A stretch of 40,357 bases of DNA from Verrucomicrobiales bacterium. GTDB taxonomy: Bacteria > Verrucomicrobiota > Verrucomicrobiia > Limisphaerales > JACDHS01. The stretch is from NCBI GenBank assembly GCA_028293445.1, contig JAQGOU010000484.1, forward strand, positions 1 through 40,357, written 5' to 3'. Position 1 is the stretch's first letter. Every line of letters begins with the position of its first letter. Made by a program: the position numbers and the translations under genes. Shown one piece after another: positions 32,153 through 40,357 of this stretch. Under the pieces are notes generated by a model. It worked only from the letters and a program-made list of their open reading frames with translations, did not search any database and had not been told where the DNA came from.

Positions 32153-33889
32153 GTGCAACGTTTCACGAAACTATTTTGCGAGCTGGATCAAACGACGCGG
32201 ACCAATGAAAAGGTCGCGGTGCTCGAGAACTATTTCCGCGAGGCTCCTCCTGCTGACGCCGCGTGGGCTCTGGCCTTCCTCTCCGGACGCACGCCACCGC
32301 GTGTTATTTCCACCCGTAATCTTTGGGACTGGGCTTCGGTTGAAACCGGGTTCCCGGCGTGGCTGATGGAAGAATGTTATGAGTCGGTGGGCGACCTCGC
32401 CGAAATGCTCGCGCTGCTGTTTCAGGATTCCGGCGGCGGGACGCTTCTCACCCTCTCGCAAATCGTGAGCGAGCGATTGCTGCCGATACGGGAACTCGCC
32501 GACATTTCCAAACGTCAACTGCTCGTGCAAACCTGGCGCGAACTGAATCGTCCGGAACGCCTGGTCTGGAACAAATTGATCACCGGCGAATTTCGGATCG
32601 GCGTTTCCAAGACGCTTGTTGTCCGTGCTCTGGCCAATGTCGCCAAGGTTGAGCCCGCAATCATGGCGCACCGCGTTCTCGGAAAGTGGCAGCCGACAGC
32701 GGAAGATTTTAAACAGTTGCTCAAGCCGGAAGGACAGAGTGATTTCACTGCGCGTCCGTATCCCTTCTTTCTCGCTTCACCGATCGAAATAAAACTTAAA
32801 TCGGGCGAGAGCATTGCGGACGAATTTGGCGACGTGAACGACTGGCAAGCGGAATGGAAATGGGATGGCATTCGTGCGCAGTTGATTCATCGTGCGGGTG
32901 AGACATCCATCTGGTCGCGCGGTGAAGAAATGGTCACGGATAGTTTTCCCGAACTAGTCAACGCAGGAAAGTTTCTGTCGGAAGGAACTGTCCTCGATGG
33001 AGAGATTCTGGCGTGGCGCGGGGATCGCCCGTTGATCTTCGGCGAATTGCAACGACGTCTCGGTCGTAAGAAGGTGAGCGACCGCACCCAGCGAGACTTT
33101 CCCATTGCGTTTCTCGCCTACGATTTGCTGGAGAAGGATGGTTCCGACATTCGCGCGGAATCTCTCGAGATTCGCCGAACGCTTTTGGAGAACGTCTTGG
33201 AGGAATCGGCTCATCGATTTGCATCTGAGACACCCTCAGAACAAACTATCACGCAACAATCCCTGGCGCTTTTCACGGATGAAACAACGGAGTCCAGTAA
33301 TGCATTCTGCCTTCGGCTTTCACCTGTCCTCAGTGTCGCGTCCTGGGAAGAACTCGAATCCATTCGTAGTCGCGCTCGTGACGAGGGCGTTGAAGGAATC
33401 ATGCTCAAACGGCGAGCGTCGTCGTATGGAGTTGGCCGCCCGCGCGGCGACTGGTGGAAATGGAAAATCAATCCGCACGTCATCGATGCCGTTCTGATTT
33501 ACGCGCAACGCGGTCACGGACGGCGCGCGAATCTGTATACCGATTACACCTTCGGCGTCTGGGACAAAGGAGAGCTGGTTCCTGTCGCCAAGGCCTATTC
33601 CGGACTGACCGACGAGGAAATCAGGAAGGTCGATCATTTCGTGCGCAAGAATTCTCTGGAGAAACATGGACCCGTCCGCATCGTGAAACCCGAACTTGTT
33701 TTTGAATTGGCCTTTGAAGCAGTGCTGGAATCGACGCGTCACAAGTCTGGCATCGCGGTCCGCTTCCCGCGGATGAATCGTTGGCGCCACGACAAGACAC
33801 CTGCAGAAGCGGACACGATCGAGAATCTCCGGGCTTTAACTTCAAGCAGGCCCGGATTATCAATACACGAATTGACGCATGACACTTGA
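32153..33889 (+). CDS. ATP-dependent DNA ligase (cisplatin-damage-response type)
   Basis: A 578-residue ATP-dependent DNA ligase that seals nicks through a lysyl-AMP intermediate. The nucleophile Lys236 lies in EWKWDGIRAQL. An N-terminal helical DNA-binding domain (about 1-205), the adenylation domain (about 206-430) and an OB fold (motif TDYTFGVWDKGELVPVAKAY) are present in order, as in bacterial ligases clustered with Lhr-type helicase. EGIMLKRRASSYGVGRPRGD and WWKWK hold motifs IV-V. The start is a GTG at 32153 with AGAGGA six bases upstream. Its 3' end overlaps the DUF4240 gene by 11 bp. Confidence 0.95.
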   Translation: MQRFTKLFCELDQTTRTNEKVAVLENYFREAPPADAAWALAFLSGRTPPRVISTRNLWDWASVETGFPAWLMEECYESVGDLAEMLALLFQDSGGGTLLTLSQIVSERLLPIRELADISKRQLLVQTWRELNRPERLVWNKLITGEFRIGVSKTLVVRALANVAKVEPAIMAHRVLGKWQPTAEDFKQLLKPEGQSDFTARPYPFFLASPIEIKLKSGESIADEFGDVNDWQAEWKWDGIRAQLIHRAGETSIWSRGEEMVTDSFPELVNAGKFLSEGTVLDGEILAWRGDRPLIFGELQRRLGRKKVSDRTQRDFPIAFLAYDLLEKDGSDIRAESLEIRRTLLENVLEESAHRFASETPSEQTITQQSLALFTDETTESSNAFCLRLSPVLSVASWEELESIRSRARDEGVEGIMLKRRASSYGVGRPRGDWWKWKINPHVIDAVLIYAQRGHGRRANLYTDYTFGVWDKGELVPVAKAYSGLTDEEIRKVDHFVRKNSLEKHGPVRIVKPELVFELAFEAVLESTRHKSGIAVRFPRMNRWRHDKTPAEADTIENLRALTSSRPGLSIHELTHDT

Positions 33890-34415
33890 AGACTTTTGGA
33901 ATCTTGTGGAGCGGGTTCATAAAAATGCCGCAGGCGATATGGACGCTAAATGTCAACTGCTGGACCGGGAACTCCGAGGGCTAACGCTGCAGGAAGTTCA
34001 GTCCTTTCATGCACGCTTCGACGAATGCTACGACCGGGCATATGATTATAATTTGTGGGCGGCCGCATACATCATTGGAGGCGGTTGTTCCGACGATGCT
34101 TTTTCAGATTTCCGCAGCACTTTAATTTCCATGGGGCGTCAAACGTTCGAGCGCACCCTCAAGAATCCAGAATACCTCGCAGATATTGATTACGACGAAG
34201 ACGTTGCGCACTACGAAGGCTACCAATATGTGCCGACCAAAGTGGAGGCCGATCTCGGTGGTGGTCTTTCTTCGCCTCGATCACGTGCTCATCCTGACGA
34301 TCCAACGGGCGAACCCTGGAACGAAGATCGTGAAGTAGCGATACGTTATCCGAAACTCGCAAAAAAGTACAATTACCTCTTCGAAAGACCAAAACCGTGG
34401 TGGAAGTTTTGGTGA
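33879..34415 (+). CDS. DUF4240 domain-containing protein inserted in the repair cluster
   Basis: A 178-residue protein of unknown function that looks like the DUF4240 family: it begins MTLEDFWNLVERVHKNAAGD, contains LLDRELRGLTLQEVQSFHAR and YNLWAAAYIIGGGCSDDAFS, then DFRSTLISMGRQTFE. The C-terminus is variable and basic (FERPKPWWKFW). It starts inside the ligase gene, 11 bp before the ligase stop, so it is likely translated with it. DUF4240 genes are usually scattered alone or near toxin-like loci. Its place between ligase and Lhr-type helicase is unusual for this cluster. By eye the base composition looks a little lower in GC than its neighbours; I did not measure it. Confidence 0.82.
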   Translation: MTLEDFWNLVERVHKNAAGDMDAKCQLLDRELRGLTLQEVQSFHARFDECYDRAYDYNLWAAAYIIGGGCSDDAFSDFRSTLISMGRQTFERTLKNPEYLADIDYDEDVAHYEGYQYVPTKVEADLGGGLSSPRSRAHPDDPTGEPWNEDREVAIRYPKLAKKYNYLFERPKPWWKFW

Positions 34416-34484
34416 TGTAAGACAACCGCTGGCGAAGTTTGCTTCGGCTCTTTAGAAAGCGGCAGTCTTGGTACACATTGCCTT

Positions 34485-36956
34485 GTGCAGTTCGGCCCCG
34501 CGACCGACATTTTTGAAAAATGGTTCCAATCCAGGAATTGGAAAGCCTTTCCGTATCAACGCGAAGTCTGGTCTGCCTTTCTCGAAGGAAAAAGCGGAAT
34601 GGTGCATGCGCCCACCGGCGTGGGTAAAACATACTCCATCTGGATCCCTGCCTTAATGGAATGGTGCAATGCGCATCCAGAAAAAACAAAAGAAGCCGCT
34701 CCGCTGCAACTTCTTTGGATCACTCCCTTGCGTGCGCTCGCCAATGATACCGTGAACGCGATGCGAAAACCGGTCGCTGATTTGAATCTTCCCTGGACGG
34801 TCGAATTACGCACCGGCGACACCTCCGCGAGCATGCGCGCGAAACAGCGGAAGTTATTTCCCAGCGCGCTGGTCACAACTCCAGAGAGTTTGTCGCTGCT
34901 CCTTTCCAATCCCGACACCCGCGAAAAGATGCAGTCGTTGAAGACGGTCGTCGTGGATGAATGGCACGAACTCCTTGGCTCCAAGCGCGGGGTACAAACC
35001 GAACTCTGCCTCGCCCGACTGCGCACCTGGTTTCCGAGCCTCCGCACGTGGGGGCTTTCTGCGACTCTCGGAAATCTCGACGAAGCCCTTCGCGTGCTTA
35101 CCGGCAGTGACGCAACGGAGCGTCAGTCCGTGATGATCTCGGCGGACCTGAAGAAAAAAGTAGAAGTGAAAGTTCTGATTCCAAAGCAGGTCGAAGGTTT
35201 TCCGTGGGCGGGCCATCTCGGGTTGAATCTTTTACCGCAGGTTCTGAAATATCTGGAACGCGCCAAGACAACTCTGCTCTTTACCAACACCCGTTCGCAA
35301 ACTGAAATCTGGTTTCGCGCGTTGGTCGAGGCGCGACCCGATTGGCTGGGCGACGTCGCGTTGCATCACGGCTCCGTGGATCGCGATTTGCGAGAGCAGG
35401 TGGAAAACCGTTTGCGTGAAGGATCCATTCGTTGCGTTGTCTGCACCGCGAGCCTCGATCTTGGTGTCGATTTTCCGCCCGTCGAACAGGTGATTCAGGT
35501 GGGCGCGCCCAAAGGAGTCGCCCGCATGTTGCAACGCGCCGGTCGGAGCGGTCATCGTATGGGCGCCGTTAGTCGAATTGTTTGTGTGCCGGCGCATGCC
35601 CTGGAACTGGTTGAATTCGCAGCCGTTCGCGAAGCCATCAGCGCCACGGCGTTAGAAAAGCGCGAGCCTCTCGACCGTCCGCTCGATGTGCTTGTGCAAC
35701 ATCTCGTCACCATCGCGCTCGGCGGTGGTTTCAACGAAGCGGCATTGCACGAAGAAGTAAAAAGCGCCTATGCCTACCGTCATTTGACGGATGAGGAATG
35801 GCAGTGGTGCCTCGACTTCGTCACGCGCGGCGGCTCAGCGTTGCAGGCCTATCCGCAATTCCGCCGCGTCATCAAAAGTGACGGTGTTTACTCCATGACG
35901 GAACCGCACCTCGCGCATTTCCATCGCATGTCGATCGGGACCATCACCAGCGACAGCGCCGTCTCGATTCGTTTTCTGAAAGGCGGCACGCTCGGCACCA
36001 CGGAGGAATCTTTCATCGCGCGACTCAAACCGGGCCAGCGCTTCAGCTTTGCCGGACACGCCTTGGAGTTCGTGCGCGTGCGCGACATGGTCGCCTACGT
36101 TCGGCGCTCCAAGAAATCCGGCGGCGCGGTGCCGCAATGGATGGGAGGCAAAATGCCGTTGTCGTCCCAGCTTGCAGCGGTCGTGCGTAAAAAGATGTCC
36201 GAAGCGCGCAACGGTATTTACGACGGAAGAGAAATGAAAGCCGTCCGACCGGTGCTCGAGATTCAAAACACCTGGTCTATCATTCCGAATCCAGACGAAC
36301 TCCTGATCGAACGCACGACCCTCCGCGACGGCACGCATCATTTTGTTTTCCCGTTTGCCGGAAGACTGGTGCACGAAGGACTTTCCGCGTTGCTCGCGCA
36401 TCGCATTTCCCAGGTCCAGCCGAGTTCCCTCTCGGTGACGATCAATGACTACGGGTTTGGCATTCTTAGTAGCGCGCCGGTGGCTCTGGATCTGGAACAA
36501 TGGAAAAAAGTTCTTTCACCGGAAAATCTCGTCGAAGATTTACTCGCCTGTTTGAACTCAACGGAGCTGGCCAAACGACAATTCCGCGAAATCGCCCGTA
36601 TCGCAGGCCTCGTCTTCCAGGGCTTTCCCGGGTCGTCGAAGAGCACCCGCCAAATCCAGGCCTCGAGCGGACTTTTTTACGACGTCTTTTCACGTTACGA
36701 TCCGGAGAACCTTTTACTGCAACAGGCACGACGCGAAGTCCTGGAGCGGCAGCTCGAAGTCAAACGATTGCGAGAAACCTTGGAAACAGTTTCACATCTC
36801 AAGATCACGCTCTTGGAAACAGCGCGACTGACACCGCTTTCGTTCCCACTCTGGGCTTCGTTTGTGCAGGCGAACGTCAGCTCCGAGAAATGGACCGATC
36901 GCATTCATCGCATGGCCGAACAACTCGAAGCCGCCGCAGCGAAGGAGAAAATTTGA
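34485..36956 (+). CDS. lhr: Ligase-associated Lhr-type DEXH-box DNA helicase (Lhr-Core)
   Basis: An 823-residue superfamily-2 helicase that would unwind or translocate along DNA with 3'-5' polarity. Walker A APTGVGKT is at 42-49, and Walker B DEWH begins at Asp158 in VVVDEWHELLG. Motif III is the WGLSATLGN stretch, with motif IV at TLLFTNTRSQTEIWF. Motif VI is RMLQRAGRSGHRMG. The C-terminal half has the Lhr-Core winged-helix and beta-barrel parts (about 400-700). Length is normal for Lhr-Core. The GTG at 34485 is the likely start, 70 bp after the DUF4240 stop, and the ribosome site is poor. Its stop overlaps the pdeM start (TTGA). Confidence 0.92.
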   Translation: MQFGPATDIFEKWFQSRNWKAFPYQREVWSAFLEGKSGMVHAPTGVGKTYSIWIPALMEWCNAHPEKTKEAAPLQLLWITPLRALANDTVNAMRKPVADLNLPWTVELRTGDTSASMRAKQRKLFPSALVTTPESLSLLLSNPDTREKMQSLKTVVVDEWHELLGSKRGVQTELCLARLRTWFPSLRTWGLSATLGNLDEALRVLTGSDATERQSVMISADLKKKVEVKVLIPKQVEGFPWAGHLGLNLLPQVLKYLERAKTTLLFTNTRSQTEIWFRALVEARPDWLGDVALHHGSVDRDLREQVENRLREGSIRCVVCTASLDLGVDFPPVEQVIQVGAPKGVARMLQRAGRSGHRMGAVSRIVCVPAHALELVEFAAVREAISATALEKREPLDRPLDVLVQHLVTIALGGGFNEAALHEEVKSAYAYRHLTDEEWQWCLDFVTRGGSALQAYPQFRRVIKSDGVYSMTEPHLAHFHRMSIGTITSDSAVSIRFLKGGTLGTTEESFIARLKPGQRFSFAGHALEFVRVRDMVAYVRRSKKSGGAVPQWMGGKMPLSSQLAAVVRKKMSEARNGIYDGREMKAVRPVLEIQNTWSIIPNPDELLIERTTLRDGTHHFVFPFAGRLVHEGLSALLAHRISQVQPSSLSVTINDYGFGILSSAPVALDLEQWKKVLSPENLVEDLLACLNSTELAKRQFREIARIAGLVFQGFPGSSKSTRQIQASSGLFYDVFSRYDPENLLLQQARREVLERQLEVKRLRETLETVSHLKITLLETARLTPLSFPLWASFVQANVSSEKWTDRIHRMAEQLEAAAAKEKI
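36942..36947 (+). promoter_or_regulatory. Ribosome binding site that sets the pdeM start
   Basis: AAGGAG lies five bases before the TTG at 36953 within the final codons of the helicase gene. It supports the short pdeM frame over the upstream-extended one. Confidence 0.8.
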
Positions 36957-37621
36957 AGACTGCCGAGATCCTCTGCGCCGGAGAACGCCTCCACTTGTTC
37001 GCGGAACGCGCGGTCTTTTGGCCTAAGCGAAAAACGCTGCTCATCAGCGATCCGCATTTCGGGAAGGCGTCGGCCTTTCGACACGCCGGCGTTGCTGTTC
37101 CGGAAGATGTCACCGCGCACGATTTGCAACGACTCACTGCGTTGCTCGGAGAAGTATGCGCCGAACGTTTGATCATTCTCGGCGATTTTCTGCATGCGCG
37201 TTCTGGACGTAGCGCCGCGACGATGGAGGCGCTGGAGAGATGGTGCGCTCAGCACTCCTCCTTGCAAACCGTGCTCGTCACCGGAAATCACGATCGCCTC
37301 GCCGGGAATCCGCCCGCCTGCTGGAACATCCACCTCGCCGGAGCGGAACTGCGCGAAGGGCCGTTTGCCTTTTGTCATGAACCGCAAACCATCGAAAAGC
37401 ATTACGTGATGTCCGGCCACATTCATCCGTCGATTTGCCTCAATCGTGACTTTGGTTCCTCCCTGCGTCTCCCTTGTTTCGTGTTCGGAGAGACCTTTGC
37501 CATCTTCCCGGCCTTTGGCAGTTTTACCGGCACGCACGTCATGAAACCGGAAAAGTCGGCGCGAGTCTTTGCGATTCGGGAGGGAGAGTTGATGCAGATT
37601 CCTTCGTCGCTGCTCAAGTGA
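36953..37621 (+). CDS. pdeM: Ligase-associated metallophosphoesterase PdeM
   Basis: A 222-residue calcineurin-like phosphoesterase of the PdeM family, the fourth member of the exonuclease-ligase-helicase-phosphoesterase repair cluster. Metal and active-site motifs are complete: LISDPHFGKAS (about 28-38), ILGDFLHARSG (about 75-85), VTGNHDRL and MSGHIHPS. The family start MKTAEILCAGERLHLFAE is reached at the TTG at 36953, overlapping the helicase stop by 4 bp with a strong ribosome site. The frame is open upstream to 36500, but that part is only the helicase gene read in another frame. In Pseudomonas the related enzyme acts as a manganese-dependent phosphodiesterase on nucleic acid ends. Confidence 0.92.
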   Translation: MKTAEILCAGERLHLFAERAVFWPKRKTLLISDPHFGKASAFRHAGVAVPEDVTAHDLQRLTALLGEVCAERLIILGDFLHARSGRSAATMEALERWCAQHSSLQTVLVTGNHDRLAGNPPACWNIHLAGAELREGPFAFCHEPQTIEKHYVMSGHIHPSICLNRDFGSSLRLPCFVFGETFAIFPAFGSFTGTHVMKPEKSARVFAIREGELMQIPSSLLK

Positions 37622-37714
37622 GGTTTTGTGATTTGTTGCCGGGAATGGGCCAGGAGCCAAGGGAATGCCCCTCCTTAAAAAACCCTCTAAAGAGACTTTT
37701 TGAACACAACCTCG

Positions 37715-37940
37715 CGCGTGAAAGACTGTTTTTTGGAAAGTCAAAGCAGCGTTTTCACGTGAGAATACGTTTTTGGGAAAGTCAAAAGGACCCCTTTCAC
37801 GTGAGAATGCGCTTTTGGGAAAGTCAAAGTGACGTTTTCACGTAAGAATGCGCTTTGGGGGAAGTTAAAGTGACGCTTTCACGTGAGAATGCGTTTTTTG
37901 GGAAGTCAAAATGGCGTTTTCACGTGAGAATGCGCTTTTA
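37715..37940. repeat. Second tandem array: ~41-bp units with TTTTCACGTGAGAA cores
   Basis: CACGTG-type cores occur at 37756, 37798, 37839 (as CACGTA), 37880 and 37921, with spacings of 42, 41, 41 and 41 bp. A degenerate first core CGCGTG lies 41 bp earlier at 37715. The unit consists of a T-tract, GGGAAAGTCAAA, a short GTGACG-like block and the palindrome TTTTCACGTGAGAA, then TGCG. After 37940 two short hairpins follow (TTTTAG/CTAAAA and CCTTTT/AAAAGG). It fills much of the gap between pdeM and the ABC transporter. Units vary along their entire length. Confidence 0.85.
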
Positions 37941-38101
37941 GGAACTTCTAAAATGCCCTTTTCGACCCTAAAAGGAGTTTCGTGAAACTTTAACTCGTTA
38001 CAGCAGAGGAAGAAGCAATTATACCTCCGATTTTACCATGGATTCGGCAATTCGATCGCCCAGATGCAAAAGCATTGCATATTGTTCTCGGGCAAAACTA
38101 A

Positions 38102-38851
38102 ATGATCCCGTTGAATGGTATCCCTCAAATGTCGACGGATCAGAAGCGCCAGCAGGTCTTTCACGTCCGCGGACTGACGAAAGTTTACGGCACCGGAACG
38201 GCGGCGGTGCACGCCCTCTCCGGGGTCGATCTGGATCTTTACGCCGGCGAACTGATTTGTCTTTTGGGACCGTCCGGGAGCGGTAAGACCACATTGCTAA
38301 ATAATCTTGGGGGTCTCGACTTACCGACCGCCGGCGAACTTCGTTATCACGATGTCGATCTGACGCAGGCCGACGAACATCAATTGACCCAATTTCGCCG
38401 GGACAGCGTCGGCTTTGTTTTCCAATTTTATAATTTAATTCCCAGCCTCACGGCGCGCGAAAACGTCGGGCTCATCACCGAAATCGCGCGAAATCCGATG
38501 GCTCCGGAAGAGGCGTTGGACATGGTAAATCTTGGAGCGCGGTTGGATCATTTTCCCGCACAGCTTTCCGGCGGCGAACAACAACGGGTCGCGATCGCCC
38601 GCGCCATTGCCAAACGACCCGAGGTATTGCTCTGCGACGAACCGACCGGCGCGTTGGACGTGAAGACCGGCATCGTTGTGCTTGAAGCCATTCAACGGGT
38701 GAACCAGGAGTTGGGCACATTGACGGTCATCATCACGCACAACGCCGTGATGGCCGACATGGCCGATCGCGTGATTTATTTTTCAGATGGCCGCGTGAAT
38801 CGCATTCACGAAAACACCACGCGTGCGCCGGCCAGCAGCCTTAAGTGGTAA
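38102..38851 (+). CDS. ABC transporter ATP-binding protein, MacB/LolD type
   Basis: A 249-residue ATPase subunit with Walker [10 protein letters not shown] (56-64), a Q-loop in [17 protein letters not shown], signature [16 protein letters not shown], Walker [13 protein letters not shown] and the H-loop [10 protein letters not shown]. This set, followed directly by an FtsX-type permease, is typical of MacB/LolD-like mechanotransmission transporters that move lipoproteins, peptides or antibiotics through the envelope. The first ATG at 38102 is used; another in-frame ATG at 38129 would also keep the domain whole, and neither has a clear ribosome site. The stop shares one base with the permease start (TAATG). 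Confidence 0.92.
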   Translation: MIPLNGIPQMSTDQKRQQVFHVRGLTKVYGTGTAAVHALSGVDLDLYAGELICLLGPSGSGKTTLLNNLGGLDLPTAGELRYHDVDLTQADEHQLTQFRRDSVGFVFQFYNLIPSLTARENVGLITEIARNPMAPEEALDMVNLGARLDHFPAQLSGGEQQRVAIARAIAKRPEVLLCDEPTGALDVKTGIVVLEAIQRVNQELGTLTVIITHNAVMADMADRVIYFSDGRVNRIHENTTRAPASSLKW

Positions 38852-40357
38852 TGATCTCTTATCTCGATCGCAAACTCTGGCGCGACGTCAATCGCATGAA
38901 AGGCCAGGTCGTTGCGGTGGCGCTGGTCATGGCGTGCGGTCTGGCGATGATGATCATGGCGCGAAGTTTGATCCACTCGCTCGAAAACACCCGCGCGGAA
39001 TATTACGAGGCCAACCGCTTTGCCGAATTCTTTGCCTACGTGAAGCGGGCGCCGAATTCTTTGGCGCGACGCATCGAACAAATTCCTGGGGTGGCGGCGG
39101 TGCAGGTTGGACTTTCCGTGCAGGTGACACTTGATCTCCCGGGTGTCGATGAACCGGCCAGTGGATTGGTCCGTTCGTTGCCGGATGTGGGAACGCCGGA
39201 GTTAAACAAACTGTTCCTGCGCGCGGGTCGATGGCTGGCACCGGGTCGACACGGTGAAGTGTTGGTCGGCGAGGCGTTCGCGGAAGCCAATCAACTGAAA
39301 CCTGGAGATCCGATTGCGATGCTGCTCAACGGACGTCAGCAGCAAATGCGCGTCGCAGGAATCGTGCTCTCGCCCGAATTTATTTTTGAATCCAGACCCG
39401 GCACCGCCTTGCCGGATAATCGCACCTACGGGATTTTTTGGATGCCTTACAAAGAACTCGCTTCGGCCTACGATCTCGACGGTGCGTTCAATTATGTGGC
39501 GCTCACGCTTTCACCCGGCACTTCCGAGAAGCCGGTCGTCGCCGATCTCGATCGTCTGTTGACGTTGTATGGTGGACGCGGCGCTTACGGACGCGCCGAT
39601 CATCCGTCGCATATTCGGGTGTCGGATGAGATTCGCGTCCTGCATACACTTGCGATTGGGTTCCCGCTGATCTTCCTCAGTGTCGCGGCGTTCATGACCA
39701 ACGCGGTGCTCTCGCGCTTGCTGACATTGCAACGAGAGCAAATCGCGATTCTGAAAGCATTCGGTTTCACCAATCGCCAGATCGGCATGCATTATATCAA
39801 ATTCGCACTCGTCATGGTGGCGGGTGGAACTGTGCTCGGGAGCATCGGCGGCATCGCTTTAGGCCATCGCATCGTGAAGATGTATCATCTGTTCTTCCGC
39901 TTCCCGGAACTGAGTTTTCGTTTGGACGAATTTGCGTTGGTGATGGCGTTGCTGGTGAGTGCGGGCGCAGCGCTGGTCGGCGTGTTCGGCTCAGTGCGAC
40001 GTGCCGCAAAACTGCCACCCGCCGAAGCCATGCGACCTGAACCGCCGGCAAATTATCGGCCCGCGTTCGTCGAGCGCACCGGGATTGCGCGCTTCCTCTC
40101 GCACACCTTTCGCATCGCGGTGCGCAATCTCGAACGCAAACCGGCACAAGCGGGCTTCACGGTAATTGGTCTGGCGCTCGCCACCGGAATCCTGATCGTG
40201 CCGAATTGTTTTCGCGACGGCATCAACGCCATCCTCGAATTCCAATGGGATGTTGTGCAACGCCAGGATCTGACGCTCGGCTATATCGAACCCTCGAGCG
40301 CCAAGACGCATCATCTCATTCAGCAACTCCCGGGTGTCATTGTCGCGGAACCGATTC
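38851..40357 (+). CDS. ABC transporter permease, FtsX/MacB type (3' end outside window)
   Basis: The reading frame runs uninterrupted from an ATG at 38851 to the window edge, at least 502 residues. After [19 protein letters not shown] it has one transmembrane helix (about 20-38), a large extracytoplasmic domain (about 40-260), then three helices (about 267-289, 315-337 and 361-382). A cytoplasmic PPAEAMRPEPP motif follows at about 390-400. A second copy starts with TFRIAVRNLERKP and a helix at about 434-454. This duplicated FtsX layout predicts a permease of about 800 residues. It begins one base inside the ATPase stop codon, so the two are co-translated. A periplasmic adaptor might lie just downstream but cannot be seen. 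Confidence 0.9.
   Translation, partial: MISYLDRKLWRDVNRMKGQVVAVALVMACGLAMMIMARSLIHSLENTRAEYYEANRFAEFFAYVKRAPNSLARRIEQIPGVAAVQVGLSVQVTLDLPGVDEPASGLVRSLPDVGTPELNKLFLRAGRWLAPGRHGEVLVGEAFAEANQLKPGDPIAMLLNGRQQQMRVAGIVLSPEFIFESRPGTALPDNRTYGIFWMPYKELASAYDLDGAFNYVALTLSPGTSEKPVVADLDRLLTLYGGRGAYGRADHPSHIRVSDEIRVLHTLAIGFPLIFLSVAAFMTNAVLSRLLTLQREQIAILKAFGFTNRQIGMHYIKFALVMVAGGTVLGSIGGIALGHRIVKMYHLFFRFPELSFRLDEFALVMALLVSAGAALVGVFGSVRRAAKLPPAEAMRPEPPANYRPAFVERTGIARFLSHTFRIAVRNLERKPAQAGFTVIGLALATGILIVPNCFRDGINAILEFQWDVVQRQDLTLGYIEPSSAKTHHLIQQLPGVIVAEPI

Noticed and set aside
34433-34446. Hairpin CGAAG-TTTG-CTTCG between DUF4240 and the helicase gene as a terminator
   Set aside because: The stem is only 5 bp and no U-tract follows, so it is unlikely to end transcription within the cluster.
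36500-36952. Upstream extension of pdeM
   Set aside because: The extra 151 codons are the helicase gene read in another frame; the AAGGAG site and family start place pdeM at 36953.
37715-37940. CRISPR array or coding repeat
   Set aside because: Spacers between the palindromes are themselves similar, lengths are 41-42 bp without codon periodicity, and no cas genes are present.

Overview
The window reads as chromosomal DNA from a Verrucomicrobiota-like bacterium (PVC superphylum), probably a soil or freshwater member of the Pedosphaera/Limisphaerales type. This is inferred from gene content: a 1179-residue PVC-type membrane-bound dehydrogenase with a C-terminal cytochrome c site, a DUF5069 protein, a secreted formylglycine sulfatase, an FG-GAP propeller protein and a eukaryote-like long DeoC. 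No rRNA or tRNA gene, complete insertion sequence or CRISPR array was seen.

Layout. 1-5100: the 3' part of xdhB facing xdhC, a DUF5069 protein facing a sulfatase, and a small protein that looks like a free-standing histidine-kinase dimerisation helix. 5229-7635: a secreted repeat protein, then an ECF sigma factor, a one-helix membrane protein and a Spy/CpxP-like protein (a likely envelope-stress unit), then a single-domain response regulator on the other strand. 7832-10953: a VF530-family protein facing an ABC-F ATPase/flavoprotein operon. 10954-12026: a 1.07-kb gene-free stretch holding a tandem array with a 41-bp period and a 36-bp inverted-repeat element. 12027-16659: a five-gene envelope operon (PEGA/CsgG-like, CsgG/FlgT-like, COG3014 lipoprotein, YcfL-like lipoprotein, LpoB-like lipoprotein) ending in a strong terminator. 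16694-19573: a minus-strand operon of MOT1-type molybdate transporter, deoC and ubiE. 19574-20543: a gene-free stretch with a cluster of repeats that look like the ends of a lost transposon. 20544-31024: UbiB, a class V aminotransferase with a possible leaderless promoter and a 16-bp operator-like palindrome, the PVC dehydrogenase divergent from an amidohydrolase, a 53-residue zinc-ribbon membrane peptide, the FG-GAP protein, an ACT-domain regulator and a small membrane protein. 31116-37621: a DNA-repair cluster (MBL exonuclease, ATP-dependent ligase, Lhr-type helicase, PdeM phosphoesterase) with a DUF4240 gene inserted. 37622-38101: a second array with a 41-bp period and unrelated sequence. 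38102-40357: an ABC transporter ATPase and its FtsX-type permease, which runs off the end.

How the genes fit together. The molybdate transporter at 18.4-19.6 kb could supply molybdenum to the molybdoenzyme at the left edge. The five envelope genes look like one periplasmic/outer-membrane assembly. The repair genes overlap or nearly touch and probably act together on damaged DNA. Gene packing is very tight: convergent neighbours repeatedly overlap or abut at their stop codons. The few long gene-free stretches therefore stand out, and they are where the repeat structures sit.
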